Below, one piece after another: positions 23,312 to 31,657 of a stretch of 64,000 bases of DNA (position 1 is the stretch's first letter; every line of letters begins with the position of its first letter). The position numbers and the translations under genes are program-made. Source of the stretch: Oceanibacterium hippocampi. Its GTDB lineage: Bacteria; Pseudomonadota; Alphaproteobacteria; Sneathiellales; Sneathiellaceae. The DNA is taken from positions 1,690,335-1,754,334 of the forward strand of contig NZ_FWFR01000001.1 in NCBI RefSeq assembly GCF_900172325.1. Direction: 5' to 3'. The notes below the pieces were generated by a model. It saw nothing but the letters and a program-made list of their open reading frames with translations. It had not been told where the DNA came from and searched no databases.

Positions 23312-24670
23312 ATGTCGGACTTCCCTGAAATCCGGTATGCGAACAGCGACGGCCTCAGCATTGCCTATCAGGTCTGGGGCGAGGGATCGCGCAATCTGGT
23401 GCTGGTTCCCGGGATCTTTTCCCATCTCGAGGCTTTTCTCGAGATGTCGGAATATGCCGACTGGATGCGGGCGCTCAGTTCGTTCTGCAGGGTCATCACC
23501 TTCGACAAGCGCGGCAACGGCATGTCCGACCGGATCGTCGGCGCGCCGACCGTCGACGAGCGGGTGATGGACATCCAGGCGGTGATGGATGCGGCGGGGG
23601 TGAGCAGTGCAGTGCTCGCCGGTTTCTCCGAGGGATCGGCGCTGGCGCTGGTCTTCGCGGCGCGCGAGCCGGTTCGGATCACCAAGCTGATCATCTGCGG
23701 CGGCTTCCCGGCCGGGGAACTGGTGCTCGGGACGCTGACCGAGGAGGACCGGGTCAAGATCCGCCGGCGCCTGCTGGAGAACTGGGGCAAGCCGGGAGGG
23801 CGGCATGCGATCGCCCGGTTCGGTCCGGGGCCGGAGGATCCGGCGGGGCAGGAGATCTTCGCCCATGTCTGCCGGCTGGCCGCGACGCCGACGACGATCG
23901 CCGCCCTTTACGACCTGCAGATGCGCTTCGATGTCCGCAAGGTCCTGCCCTTTATCCGCCAGCCGACGCTGGTGCTGCGCCGCGCGGAGGAGCCGATCAC
24001 GCGCGCGATGTCGAAGTCGATCGCCGACGCCGTGCCGAACGGGATCTACCGGGAGCTTCCCGGTTCCGCCCATGTTCCCTTCTTCGGCGACCAGGAGGAT
24101 TACATCGACGCGATCCGCGACTTCGTGCTCGGCGAGGACGCGGGAGAGACGCCGGTGCCGGGCCGGCGGGTGCTCGCCTCGGTGCTGTTCACCGACCTGG
24201 TGAATTCGACCGGGCAGCAGGCCCGCCTCGGCGACAACGTCTTTCGTGAGCTGATAAGCCGTCACGATGCGCTTGCCCGGCGCCTGGTCGAGCGTCACAA
24301 GGGACGCTTCATCCACAGCACCGGCGACGGCCTGCTGGCGACCTTCGATACGCCGAGCAACGCGATCGCCTGCGCGGTGGCGCTTCGTGACCGGCTGGCC
24401 GGCGGCGAACTCCGCATGCGGGCGGGCGTCCATACCGGCGAGATCGAACTGCGCGGCGACGACATCAGCGGGCTCAGCGTGAACATCGCGTCGCGGATCG
24501 CCGACCTGGCGGGGGAAGGCGAGATCGTCACCTCGGACCTGACCCGGCAGCTGATGATCGGCTCGCGGGTGATTTTCGAGGCGCGCGGCGTGGTCAGCCT
24601 CAAGGGGGTGCCGGGTGAATGGCCGCTTTATACCGCGTTGTCGACCCAGGCCCCGCCGTCGCGATCTTGA
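23312..24670 (+). CDS. Alpha/beta-hydrolase fused to a class III adenylate/guanylate cyclase
   Basis: About 452 residues. Residues 1-285 are an alpha/beta-hydrolase fold with GFSEGS (nucleophile elbow) and a late GSAHVPFF histidine. From about residue 290 there is a class III nucleotidyl cyclase domain: VLFTDLVNST (first metal Asp), HSTGDGLLATFDTP (second metal Asp), RMRAGVHTGEIELRGDDISGLSVNIASRIADLA. This fusion recurs in alphaproteobacteria and actinobacteria and probably makes cAMP in response to a small hydrophobic ligand bound by the hydrolase domain. The start is uncertain: ATG at 23300 or 23312, or GTG at 23222, none with a strong ribosome-binding site. It is separated from the dehydrogenase by a divergent region of about 160 bp. 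Confidence 0.85.
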   Translation: MSDFPEIRYANSDGLSIAYQVWGEGSRNLVLVPGIFSHLEAFLEMSEYADWMRALSSFCRVITFDKRGNGMSDRIVGAPTVDERVMDIQAVMDAAGVSSAVLAGFSEGSALALVFAAREPVRITKLIICGGFPAGELVLGTLTEEDRVKIRRRLLENWGKPGGRHAIARFGPGPEDPAGQEIFAHVCRLAATPTTIAALYDLQMRFDVRKVLPFIRQPTLVLRRAEEPITRAMSKSIADAVPNGIYRELPGSAHVPFFGDQEDYIDAIRDFVLGEDAGETPVPGRRVLASVLFTDLVNSTGQQARLGDNVFRELISRHDALARRLVERHKGRFIHSTGDGLLATFDTPSNAIACAVALRDRLAGGELRMRAGVHTGEIELRGDDISGLSVNIASRIADLAGEGEIVTSDLTRQLMIGSRVIFEARGVVSLKGVPGEWPLYTALSTQAPPSRS

Positions 24671-24691
24671 CTCCCGGGCGGCCGCGAAATA

Positions 24692-24706
24692 GAACAAAAA
24701 GGGAAC
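24692..24706. promoter_or_regulatory. LexA (SOS) box of the imuA-imuB-dnaE2 operon
   Basis: GAAC-AAAAAGG-GAAC is an exact alphaproteobacterial LexA site (GAAC-N7-GAAC, complement of GTTC-N7-GTTC). It lies 49 bp upstream of the imuA start codon. DNA damage should induce the three-gene mutasome operon through LexA cleavage. Confidence 0.88.
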
Positions 24707-24754
24707 ATTTATCGAGGCGGCCACCCATGCGCCCCATGCGGCAAGGATGTTGTC

Positions 24755-25504
24755 GTGACATCGCAGAACAAGGAAAGCCTGCTCGCCGGCCTGCGCGACC
24801 GCATCCGCCGGCTGGAGGGGGGCGCCGGCGTGGCGCGCCCGACGATGCGCTTCGGGCTTGCCGCGATCGACGGTCACCTGCCGGGCGGCGGTCTCGCCGC
24901 GGGCGGCCTGCACGAGATCGCCGGCGCGCCGGGGGCGGCGGCGGCGGACGGCTTCACGGCGGTGCTGGCGGCCCGGTTCGCCGCCCTGGCCGGGATCGTG
25001 CTCTGGGTCCAGCCGCGCCGCGAGGCGGGCGAGGCGGGGCTGCTCTACGGCCCGGCGATGGCCGCTTTCGGGCTGTCGCCCGGGCGCCTGCTGATGGTCG
25101 CCGCCGGGACCCGGCAGGAAACCCTCTGGGCGCTCGAGGAAGGCTTGCGGAACCCGGCCGTGACGGTGGTCGTGGGCGAACTCGACCAGTTGCCGCTGGC
25201 GCCCAGCCGGCGCCTGCATCTGGCGGCCGAGGCGACCGGCGCGACGGCGCTGATCCTGCGCCGCTCGCCCGCCCCGGAGGACTTCGCCCCGAATGCCGCG
25301 CTCAGCCGCTGGGCGGTCTCGGCCGGGCCGGCGATGGACGGCGCCCCGGTCTGGCGGCTCCGGCTCTGGCGCCTGCGCGGCGGCCGGCCGGGGGAATGGC
25401 GGGTGCGCTTCGATGAGGAAACGCTTCGTTTCGATCTGGCTGCCCCGCTGGCCGACGGAACGGTTGCAGCGCCGGCGCGCGCGGGCCGGGCGGGCGGCGC
25501 CTGA
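24755..25504 (+). CDS. imuA: ImuA, mutasome accessory protein
   Basis: A 249-residue protein starting at GTG 24755. It is a RecA-like fold protein (FGLAAIDGHLPGGGLAAGGLHEIAG; VLWVQPRREAGEAGLLYGPAMAAFGL; TVVVGELDQLPLAPSRRLHLAAEATGATALILR) of the ImuA/SulA-like family found ahead of imuB and dnaE2. With ImuB it supports DnaE2-dependent mutagenic translesion synthesis after DNA damage. A LexA box lies 49 bp upstream. Its 3' end overlaps the start of imuB by 92 nt, a common arrangement in this operon. Confidence 0.9.
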   Translation: MTSQNKESLLAGLRDRIRRLEGGAGVARPTMRFGLAAIDGHLPGGGLAAGGLHEIAGAPGAAAADGFTAVLAARFAALAGIVLWVQPRREAGEAGLLYGPAMAAFGLSPGRLLMVAAGTRQETLWALEEGLRNPAVTVVVGELDQLPLAPSRRLHLAAEATGATALILRRSPAPEDFAPNAALSRWAVSAGPAMDGAPVWRLRLWRLRGGRPGEWRVRFDEETLRFDLAAPLADGTVAAPARAGRAGGA

Positions 25505-27029
25505 GCGGTCGGCCGGGCAATCGGCGGATCTGGAACCGCTCGCCCTCGTCCGTCACGAGCGCGGCACCGTGCGGCTTGCCGCCGTCGATGCCGTCGCGGC
25601 CGGCGAAGGCGTCGGCCCGGGCATGACGCTCGCCGATGCCCGCGCCGTGCTGCCGTCGCTGCGGGTCGCCATGGCCGACCCGGTCGGCGACCGCGCCGCG
25701 CTGGAGGCGCTGGCCGACTGGTGCGGCCGCTGGAGCCCGTGGACGGCGACCGACGGCGCCGACGGCCTGGTCCTGGAGATCACCGGCGTCGCCCACCTGT
25801 TCGGCGGCGAGGAGGCCTTTGCGGCGCTCATCGCCGGAACCCTCGACGGCCTGGGTTTGAGCGCCCGGATCGCCGTCGCCGACAGCCCCGCCGCCGGCTG
25901 GGCGCTGGCCCGCTTCGCCGATGCCGGCGGGCGGCCGCTGATCGTCCCGGCGGGCGAGGGGGCGGCCGCGCTGGACCCTCTTCCGGTCGCCGCCCTCCGT
26001 CTCGAGGCCGACACCGTCGCCGCGCTCGACGGGCTCGGGCTGCGCACCATCGGCGCCCTCGCCGGGCTGGCCCGCGGCCCGCTGGTCCATCGTTTCGGAC
26101 CGGGCGTGATGCGCCGCCTCGACCGGGCGCTGGCCCGCGAGGACGAGCCGGTGACGCCGCGCCGGCCGCCGGCCGCCTGCCGGAGCCGCCTCGCCTGGCC
26201 CGAGCCGATCGGCCATCTGGCCGACATCGAGGCGGCGACCGGGCAATTGCTGGACACCCTCGTGGACATGCTTGACCGTCGCGGCGAGGGCGCGCGGCGA
26301 CTCGAACTGGCGCTTTACCGGGTCGATGGCGAGGTCCGCCGGGTCACCGTCGGGACCAGCCTGCCGAGCCGGACGAGCGGCCATCTGATGCGGCTCTTCC
26401 GGGAACGCATCGGCGATCTCGATCTCGGCTTCGGGGTCGAGACGATGATCCTCTCCTGCCTTGTCGCGGCGCCGCTGCCGCCCCGCCAGGCGGCCCTGCC
26501 CGCCGACCGCGCGGCCGGCGCCGATCCCGCTGCCCGGCCGGGCCTGACGGCCTCGGCGGCGATGGAGAGCCTGGGCGAACTGGTCGACCGGCTGGAGAAT
26601 CGTCTCGGCCCGCGCCGGGTGGTCCGTGCCCGGCCATTCGGCAGCCACCTGCCGGAACGCGCCGTCGAACGGGTGCCGGCGCTCGGCGAACCGTTTTCCG
26701 GGGGCGTCACCTGGCCCGGCGGGATCGTCCGCCCGCTCCGCCTGCTGCCGGTGCCGGAGCCGGTCGAGGTCGAGGCCGCCGGGCCCGGCGCGGTACCGGA
26801 TTTCTTCCGCTGGCGGCGGATCGGCTACCGGGTCGCCCGGGCCGAGGGGCCGGAACGGCTTGGCCCCGAATGGTGGCACGAGGTCGCGGCGCAGAGCCGC
26901 GATTACTACCGGATCGAGGATCTCGAGGGACGGCGCTTCTGGCTGTTCCGGCAGGGCCTCCTCCGGGAGCGCGGGCCGGCCGCGGAACGGGCCGGGCTCG
27001 ACTGGTTCCTGCATGGCCTGTTCGCCTGA
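25413..27029 (+). CDS. imuB: ImuB, catalytically inactive Y-family polymerase-like protein
   Basis: A 538-residue protein; ATG 25413 (MRKRFVSIWLPRW) is chosen because it matches the usual ImuB N-terminus, whereas the in-frame ATG at 25293 lies deep inside imuA. The Y-family palm is present, but the metal-binding acidic residues expected in the first motif are replaced (FVSIWLPRWPTERL). The helix-hairpin-helix region (LDGLGLRTIGALAGLARGPLVHRFG) and the little-finger and C-terminal domains follow. ImuB acts as the hub that connects DnaE2, ImuA and the beta clamp. It is translated from within imuA and followed 13 nt later by dnaE2. Confidence 0.9.
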   Translation: MRKRFVSIWLPRWPTERLQRRRARAGRAAPERSAGQSADLEPLALVRHERGTVRLAAVDAVAAGEGVGPGMTLADARAVLPSLRVAMADPVGDRAALEALADWCGRWSPWTATDGADGLVLEITGVAHLFGGEEAFAALIAGTLDGLGLSARIAVADSPAAGWALARFADAGGRPLIVPAGEGAAALDPLPVAALRLEADTVAALDGLGLRTIGALAGLARGPLVHRFGPGVMRRLDRALAREDEPVTPRRPPAACRSRLAWPEPIGHLADIEAATGQLLDTLVDMLDRRGEGARRLELALYRVDGEVRRVTVGTSLPSRTSGHLMRLFRERIGDLDLGFGVETMILSCLVAAPLPPRQAALPADRAAGADPAARPGLTASAAMESLGELVDRLENRLGPRRVVRARPFGSHLPERAVERVPALGEPFSGGVTWPGGIVRPLRLLPVPEPVEVEAAGPGAVPDFFRWRRIGYRVARAEGPERLGPEWWHEVAAQSRDYYRIEDLEGRRFWLFRQGLLRERGPAAERAGLDWFLHGLFA

Positions 27030-27042
27030 CCGGAGGGCCCCG

Positions 27043-30000
27043 ATGTCCGCCTATGCCGAACTGGAGATCGCCAGCAATTTCAGCTTCCTGCACGGCGCCA
27101 GCCATGCCTGGGAATATGCCGGGAGGGCGAAGATGCTGGGCCTCACCGCCTTCGCCGTCACCGACCGCAACAGCCTGGCCGGCGTGGTCCGCGCCCATGT
27201 CGCGGCGAAGGAGGCGGGCATCCGCTTCGTGGTCGGCGCCCGGCTCGATTTCCGCGACGGGCGGAGCCTGCTCTGCTATCCGACCGACCGTGCCGCCTAT
27301 GGCCGGCTGTCCCGGCTGATCACGCTCGGCCGGCGCCGCGCGCCGAAGGGCGAATGCCATCTCGATGTCGCCGACTTCCTCGACCATGGCGAGGGCCAGA
27401 TCGCGATCGCGCTGGCCGAGCGCGCCGACGAGCCCGGCCTCGCCGACTGGCTGGTCCGGCTCCGCGACGGCCTTGGTCCCGGCGCGCTTCACCTGGCGCT
27501 CCATCATCTCTGCCGGGGCGACGACGAGCGCCGCATCGCCGGTCTTGTCGCGCTCGCCGGGCGGCTCGAGATCCCGGTTGTCGCCTGCAACGCGGTCCAT
27601 GCCCACGCGCCGGAACGGAAGCGGTTGCAGGACGTGCTGGTCTGCATCCGCGAGGGGGTGACGATCGACGCCGCGGGGCACCGCCTGTTCGCCAACGGCG
27701 AGCGCCACCTGAAGGGCCCGGCCGAGATGGCGGCCCTGTTCGCCCGCTGGCCCGAGGCGTTGGCGGCCGGCCTGCGGATCGTCGAAGCCTGCCGTTTCAG
27801 CCTCGACGAACTGGCCTACGAATATCCGAAGGAACTCAGTTCCTCGGGCCGGAGCCCGCAGGAGGAACTGGAGCACCTGACCCGGGCCGGGGCGGCGAAG
27901 CGCTATCCGGACGGGGTGCCGGAGAAGGTGCGGACGGCGCTCGGGCACGAACTCGACCTGATCGGTTCGCTCGGCTACGCGCCCTATTTCCTGACGGTCG
28001 AGGATATCGTCCGCTTCGCCCGTGGTCGCGGCATCCTCTGCCAGGGACGGGGCTCGGCGGCCAATTCGGCGGTCTGCTACTGCCTCGGCATCACCGCCGT
28101 CGACCCGGCCCGGGCCGACCTGCTGTTCGAGCGCTTCGTCTCGGCCGCGCGCCGGGAACCGCCCGACATCGACGTCGATTTCGAGCATGAGCGGCGCGAG
28201 GAGGTGATCCAGTATATCTACGCCAAGTACGGCCGCGAGCGGGCCGGGCTGGCGGCGACGGTGATCTCCTATCGCCCGAAGATGGCGATCCGCGAGGTCG
28301 GCAAGGCGCTCGGGCTTTCCGAGGATGTCGTCGCCGTGCTCGCCCGCACCGTCTGGGGCCGCCACCGCGATGGCCTGCAGCGCGATCAGATCCGCGAGGC
28401 CGGCCTCGATCCGGAGGAGCCGCGCCTCGCCCTGGTGCTGGAACTGGCCGAAACCCTGCTCGGCTTCCCCCGCCATCTTTCCCAGCATGTCGGCGGCTTC
28501 GTCATCACCGAGGGGCCGCTCTGCGAACTGGTGCCGATCGAGAACGCGGCGATGGCCGACCGCACCGTGGTCGAATGGGACAAGGACGACCTCGACGCCC
28601 TCGGCATCCTCAAGATCGACGTGCTGGCGCTCGGCATGCTGACCTGCATCCGCAAGGCCTTCGCCCTGCTCGCCAGCCATTACGGAAAACGTTATACCCT
28701 GGCCGGCGTGCCGCCCGAGGTGCCGGCGGTCTACGACATGCTGTGCCGGGCCGATTCGGTCGGCGTCTTCCAGGTCGAGAGCCGGGCCCAGATGTCGATG
28801 CTGCCGCGGCTCAAGCCGCGCACCTTCTACGACCTGGTGATCGAGGTCGCGATCGTCCGCCCGGGGCCGATCCAGGGCGACATGGTGCATCCCTACCTGC
28901 GCCGCCGTTCGGGCGAGGAGGCGGTCGAGTTCCCGTCGGAGGATCTTCGCCAGGTGCTCGGCAAGACGCTCGGCGTGCCGCTCTTCCAGGAACAGGCGAT
29001 GCGCATCGCCATCGTCGCCGCCGGCTTCACACCGGCCGAGGCCGACCAGTTGCGCCGCGCCATGGCGACCTTCCGGCGGAACGGCACGATCCACAGCTTC
29101 CGGGAGAAGATGATCGACGGCATGACGGCGCGCGGCTACGAGGCCGAGTTCGCCGAGCGCTGTTTCAGCCAGATCGAGGGCTTCGGCGAGTACGGTTTCC
29201 CGGAAAGCCACGCGGCGAGCTTCGCCCTGCTGGTCTATGTCTCGGCCTGGCTCAAGCATGTCTATCCGGCGGTCTTCGCCTGCGCGCTGCTGAACAGCCA
29301 GCCGATGGGTTTCTACGCCCCGGCCCAGATCGTTCGCGATGCCCGCGAACATGGCGTCGTCGTGCGCCCGGTCGACGTCAACCGGAGCGACTGGGACGCC
29401 ACCCTGGAAAGGACCGTCGGCGCCCCCGACGGCATCGCCCTTCGGCTCGGCTTCCGCGAGGTCAAGGGCTTCCGCGCGGCGGCGGCCGAGGCGCTGGTCG
29501 CCGCCCGGGGCGACGGTTACGACACCGTACATGCGCTGTGGCGGCGAAGCGGGCTCGGCCCGGCCGAACTCGAACGGCTCGCCGAGGCGGATGCCTTCGG
29601 TTCGCTCGGCCTCGGCCGGCGCGAGGCGCGCTGGGCGATCCGGGGCCTGGGCGAGACACCGCTGCCGCTCTTCGCCGCGGCCGAGGCGCGGGAACGCGCC
29701 GGCCATAACGGGGCGCCCGTGGCGCTCCTGCCGGAGCCTGTCGTGCGCCTGCCCGACATGCCGGTCGGCGAGGCGGTGATCGAGGATTACGCGAGCCTCA
29801 GGATGTCGCTCCGCGCCCATCCGATGGAACTTCTGCGATCCCAGATGCGGGCCGTCGACGTGGTTCCGGCGGCGACGCTCAAGGACATGAAGGACGGCAT
29901 GCCGGTCCGCGTCGCCGGACTGGTGCTGGTCCGCCAGCGTCCCGGCACGGCGCAGGGCGTGATCTTCGCGACCCTCGAGGACGAGACCGGGATCGCCAAC

Positions 30001-30204
30001 ATCATCGTCTGGCCGACGATCTTCGAGCGCTTCCGCCGGACCGTGCTGACCAGCCGGCTGCTCTGCGTCCAGGGCATCGTGCAGAAGGAGGGGCTGGTGA
30101 TCCATGTGATCGCCCGCCGGCTTGTCGATTACGGCGAATATCTCGCCACGTTGCGCCATCGCGAGGCTGCGGCGACAATGCCGAAAGGCCGCAACTTTCA
30201 CTGA
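27043..30204 (+). CDS. dnaE2: DnaE2 error-prone DNA polymerase III alpha subunit
   Basis: 1053 residues from ATG 27043 after CGGAGG. It has an N-terminal PHP domain (ELEIASNFSFLHGASHAWEY), a C-family palm with catalytic PPDIDVDFEHERREEVI (D375, D377, D379), VISYRPKMAIREVGKALG, the VIVRPGPIQGDMVHPYL-type region, tandem HhH, and an OB-fold near the C-terminus (VRVAGLVLVRQRPGTAQGVIFATLEDETGIANIIVWP). This is the inducible lesion-bypass polymerase responsible for most DNA-damage mutagenesis in bacteria lacking PolV. It is the last gene of the LexA-controlled operon and of normal family length. Confidence 0.95.
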   Translation: MSAYAELEIASNFSFLHGASHAWEYAGRAKMLGLTAFAVTDRNSLAGVVRAHVAAKEAGIRFVVGARLDFRDGRSLLCYPTDRAAYGRLSRLITLGRRRAPKGECHLDVADFLDHGEGQIAIALAERADEPGLADWLVRLRDGLGPGALHLALHHLCRGDDERRIAGLVALAGRLEIPVVACNAVHAHAPERKRLQDVLVCIREGVTIDAAGHRLFANGERHLKGPAEMAALFARWPEALAAGLRIVEACRFSLDELAYEYPKELSSSGRSPQEELEHLTRAGAAKRYPDGVPEKVRTALGHELDLIGSLGYAPYFLTVEDIVRFARGRGILCQGRGSAANSAVCYCLGITAVDPARADLLFERFVSAARREPPDIDVDFEHERREEVIQYIYAKYGRERAGLAATVISYRPKMAIREVGKALGLSEDVVAVLARTVWGRHRDGLQRDQIREAGLDPEEPRLALVLELAETLLGFPRHLSQHVGGFVITEGPLCELVPIENAAMADRTVVEWDKDDLDALGILKIDVLALGMLTCIRKAFALLASHYGKRYTLAGVPPEVPAVYDMLCRADSVGVFQVESRAQMSMLPRLKPRTFYDLVIEVAIVRPGPIQGDMVHPYLRRRSGEEAVEFPSEDLRQVLGKTLGVPLFQEQAMRIAIVAAGFTPAEADQLRRAMATFRRNGTIHSFREKMIDGMTARGYEAEFAERCFSQIEGFGEYGFPESHAASFALLVYVSAWLKHVYPAVFACALLNSQPMGFYAPAQIVRDAREHGVVVRPVDVNRSDWDATLERTVGAPDGIALRLGFREVKGFRAAAAEALVAARGDGYDTVHALWRRSGLGPAELERLAEADAFGSLGLGRREARWAIRGLGETPLPLFAAAEARERAGHNGAPVALLPEPVVRLPDMPVGEAVIEDYASLRMSLRAHPMELLRSQMRAVDVVPAATLKDMKDGMPVRVAGLVLVRQRPGTAQGVIFATLEDETGIANIIVWPTIFERFRRTVLTSRLLCVQGIVQKEGLVIHVIARRLVDYGEYLATLRHREAAATMPKGRNFH

Positions 30205-30282
30205 AAAAGACGCTACGCTGGCGGCCCCGGGATATCCATATAGGCGGACAGGGCGGCACCCCGGGCGGTCGAGGAGGAAGGG

Positions 30283-31113
30283 ATGAGCGGACAGGACGCA
30301 ACCGTGACCGCGCATTACACGCGCGGCGACCTGAAAACGCGTTTGCTGGATCTGCTGCGCGAGGCGGGCAAGGATCCCGACCGGCTGACCACGGCCGACC
30401 TGGCACCGGTGGACGAGTTCCACATCCGCGGCCGCGAGGCGACGGAAGAACTGATCCAGGCGACCGGCTTCGTCGCCGACGATCATATCCTCGATGTCGG
30501 CAGCGGCATCGGCGGCCCGGCCCGGCATCTGGCCGAGGCGGTCGGCTGCCGGGTCACCGGCGTCGACCTCACGCCCGCCTTCTGCGAGGCGGCGACCATG
30601 CTCGCGGCCCGCGTCGGGCTCGCCGACCGGGTCACCTACCGGGCCGCGAACGCCCTCGACATGCCATTTGCCGACGGCGCCTTCGACGGCGCCTGGACCC
30701 AGCATGTCGCCATGAACATCGCCGACAAGGCGGCACTCTACCGCGAGATCCGGCGCGTCCTGAAGGCCGGCGCGGTGTTCGCCCTCTATGATGTCATGCT
30801 CGGCCCGGCCGGCGATCCGCACTACCCGGTGCCCTGGGCGGCCGAACCCGGAATCAGTTTCCTCGAGACCCCGGACCGCGTGCGCAGCCTCGTCACCGAG
30901 GCCGGCTTCGAGATCGTCGACAGCTGGGACCGCTCGCCCGAGGGGCTGGCCTGGTTCGAGGCCGCTGCCGCCCAGGCTGGAAAGGCCGGTCCGCCGCCGC
31001 TCAGCCTGGCCGCCCTGCTCGGCGCCGAGTTCCGGGACATGGCCCGCAACATGCGGCGCAACCTGGCGGAACAGCGGATCGCGCTGGTCGCGTTGACGGC
31101 CCGCGCCGCGTGA
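30283..31113 (+). CDS. SAM-dependent methyltransferase, class I
   Basis: A 276-residue protein with a GAGGAAGGG ribosome-binding site. Motif I is ILDVGSGIGGPARHLAEAVGCRVTGVDLTPAF, followed by NALDMPFADGAFDGAWTQHVAMNI and the late VFALYDVMLGP. It is of the UbiE/glycine-sarcosine methyltransferase-like type. The acceptor is unknown; an N-terminal helical extension (GDLKTRLLDLLREAGKD) precedes the catalytic domain. It overlaps the PqiA-like gene by 4 nt (GTGA), so a shared operon with that gene and the cyclase is likely. Confidence 0.85.
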   Translation: MSGQDATVTAHYTRGDLKTRLLDLLREAGKDPDRLTTADLAPVDEFHIRGREATEELIQATGFVADDHILDVGSGIGGPARHLAEAVGCRVTGVDLTPAFCEAATMLAARVGLADRVTYRAANALDMPFADGAFDGAWTQHVAMNIADKAALYREIRRVLKAGAVFALYDVMLGPAGDPHYPVPWAAEPGISFLETPDRVRSLVTEAGFEIVDSWDRSPEGLAWFEAAAAQAGKAGPPPLSLAALLGAEFRDMARNMRRNLAEQRIALVALTARAA

Positions 31114-31655
31114 CCTCGCCGCCCGCACCTGCCACCGCGCCGAGTCTCGCCGGCCGCGCCGCCGGCCTCGACCGGGCGCTCGGCCCGGCACTCGTGCTCG
31201 CCGCGGGTCTGCTCGTCGCCGGCGTCGCGCTGCCCTTCGTCCAGGTCGAGCGCTTCTTCATCTTCACCGACCAGTACTCGCTGCTCTCGGCTATCGGCAG
31301 GCTCGCGGCCGAGCGGCATTTCCTGCTGGCGTTCGTGGTCGGGCTGTTCTCGCTGGTCTTCCCGCTCGTCAAGCTGGCCGCCGCAGGCTGGCTGTGGTTC
31401 ATCAGGAACCCGGCCGATCCGGGCTTCGCGCGCCTCGTCCACCGGCTCGAGGCCATCGGCAAATGGTCGATGCTCGACGTCTTCGTCGCCGCCCTGCTGG
31501 TCTTCTCGCTGAAGGCATCGGCGGTCGCCGACGCCCGGCTGGCGCCCGGTCTCTACCTGTTCGTCGCGGCGATCCTGCTGTCGATGCTGGCGGTGACGCG
31601 GATCGGCGTCCTGGCGCGCCGCCATGCCGGCGACAAACGCGGAAACGGAGGGTAG
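31110..31655 (+). CDS. PqiA-family membrane protein (single domain)
   Basis: A 181-residue inner-membrane protein with four predicted transmembrane segments, starting at GTG 31110. The region VHRLEAIGKWSMLDVFVAALLVFSLKA is the hallmark of paraquat-inducible protein A. E. coli PqiA contains two such domains; this is a single-domain version and lacks the N-terminal zinc-ribbon. PqiA proteins partner with MCE proteins in lipid transport and envelope maintenance, but no MCE gene is nearby. It is in an operon with a methyltransferase and an adenylate cyclase. Confidence 0.82.
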   Translation: MTSPPAPATAPSLAGRAAGLDRALGPALVLAAGLLVAGVALPFVQVERFFIFTDQYSLLSAIGRLAAERHFLLAFVVGLFSLVFPLVKLAAAGWLWFIRNPADPGFARLVHRLEAIGKWSMLDVFVAALLVFSLKASAVADARLAPGLYLFVAAILLSMLAVTRIGVLARRHAGDKRGNGG

Positions 31656-31657
31656 GA

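Noticed and set aside
26707-31191. A 1494-codon open frame on the minus strand
   Set aside because: It is antisense to dnaE2 and the methyltransferase gene; long shadow frames are expected in DNA of this GC content and the translation shows no domain.
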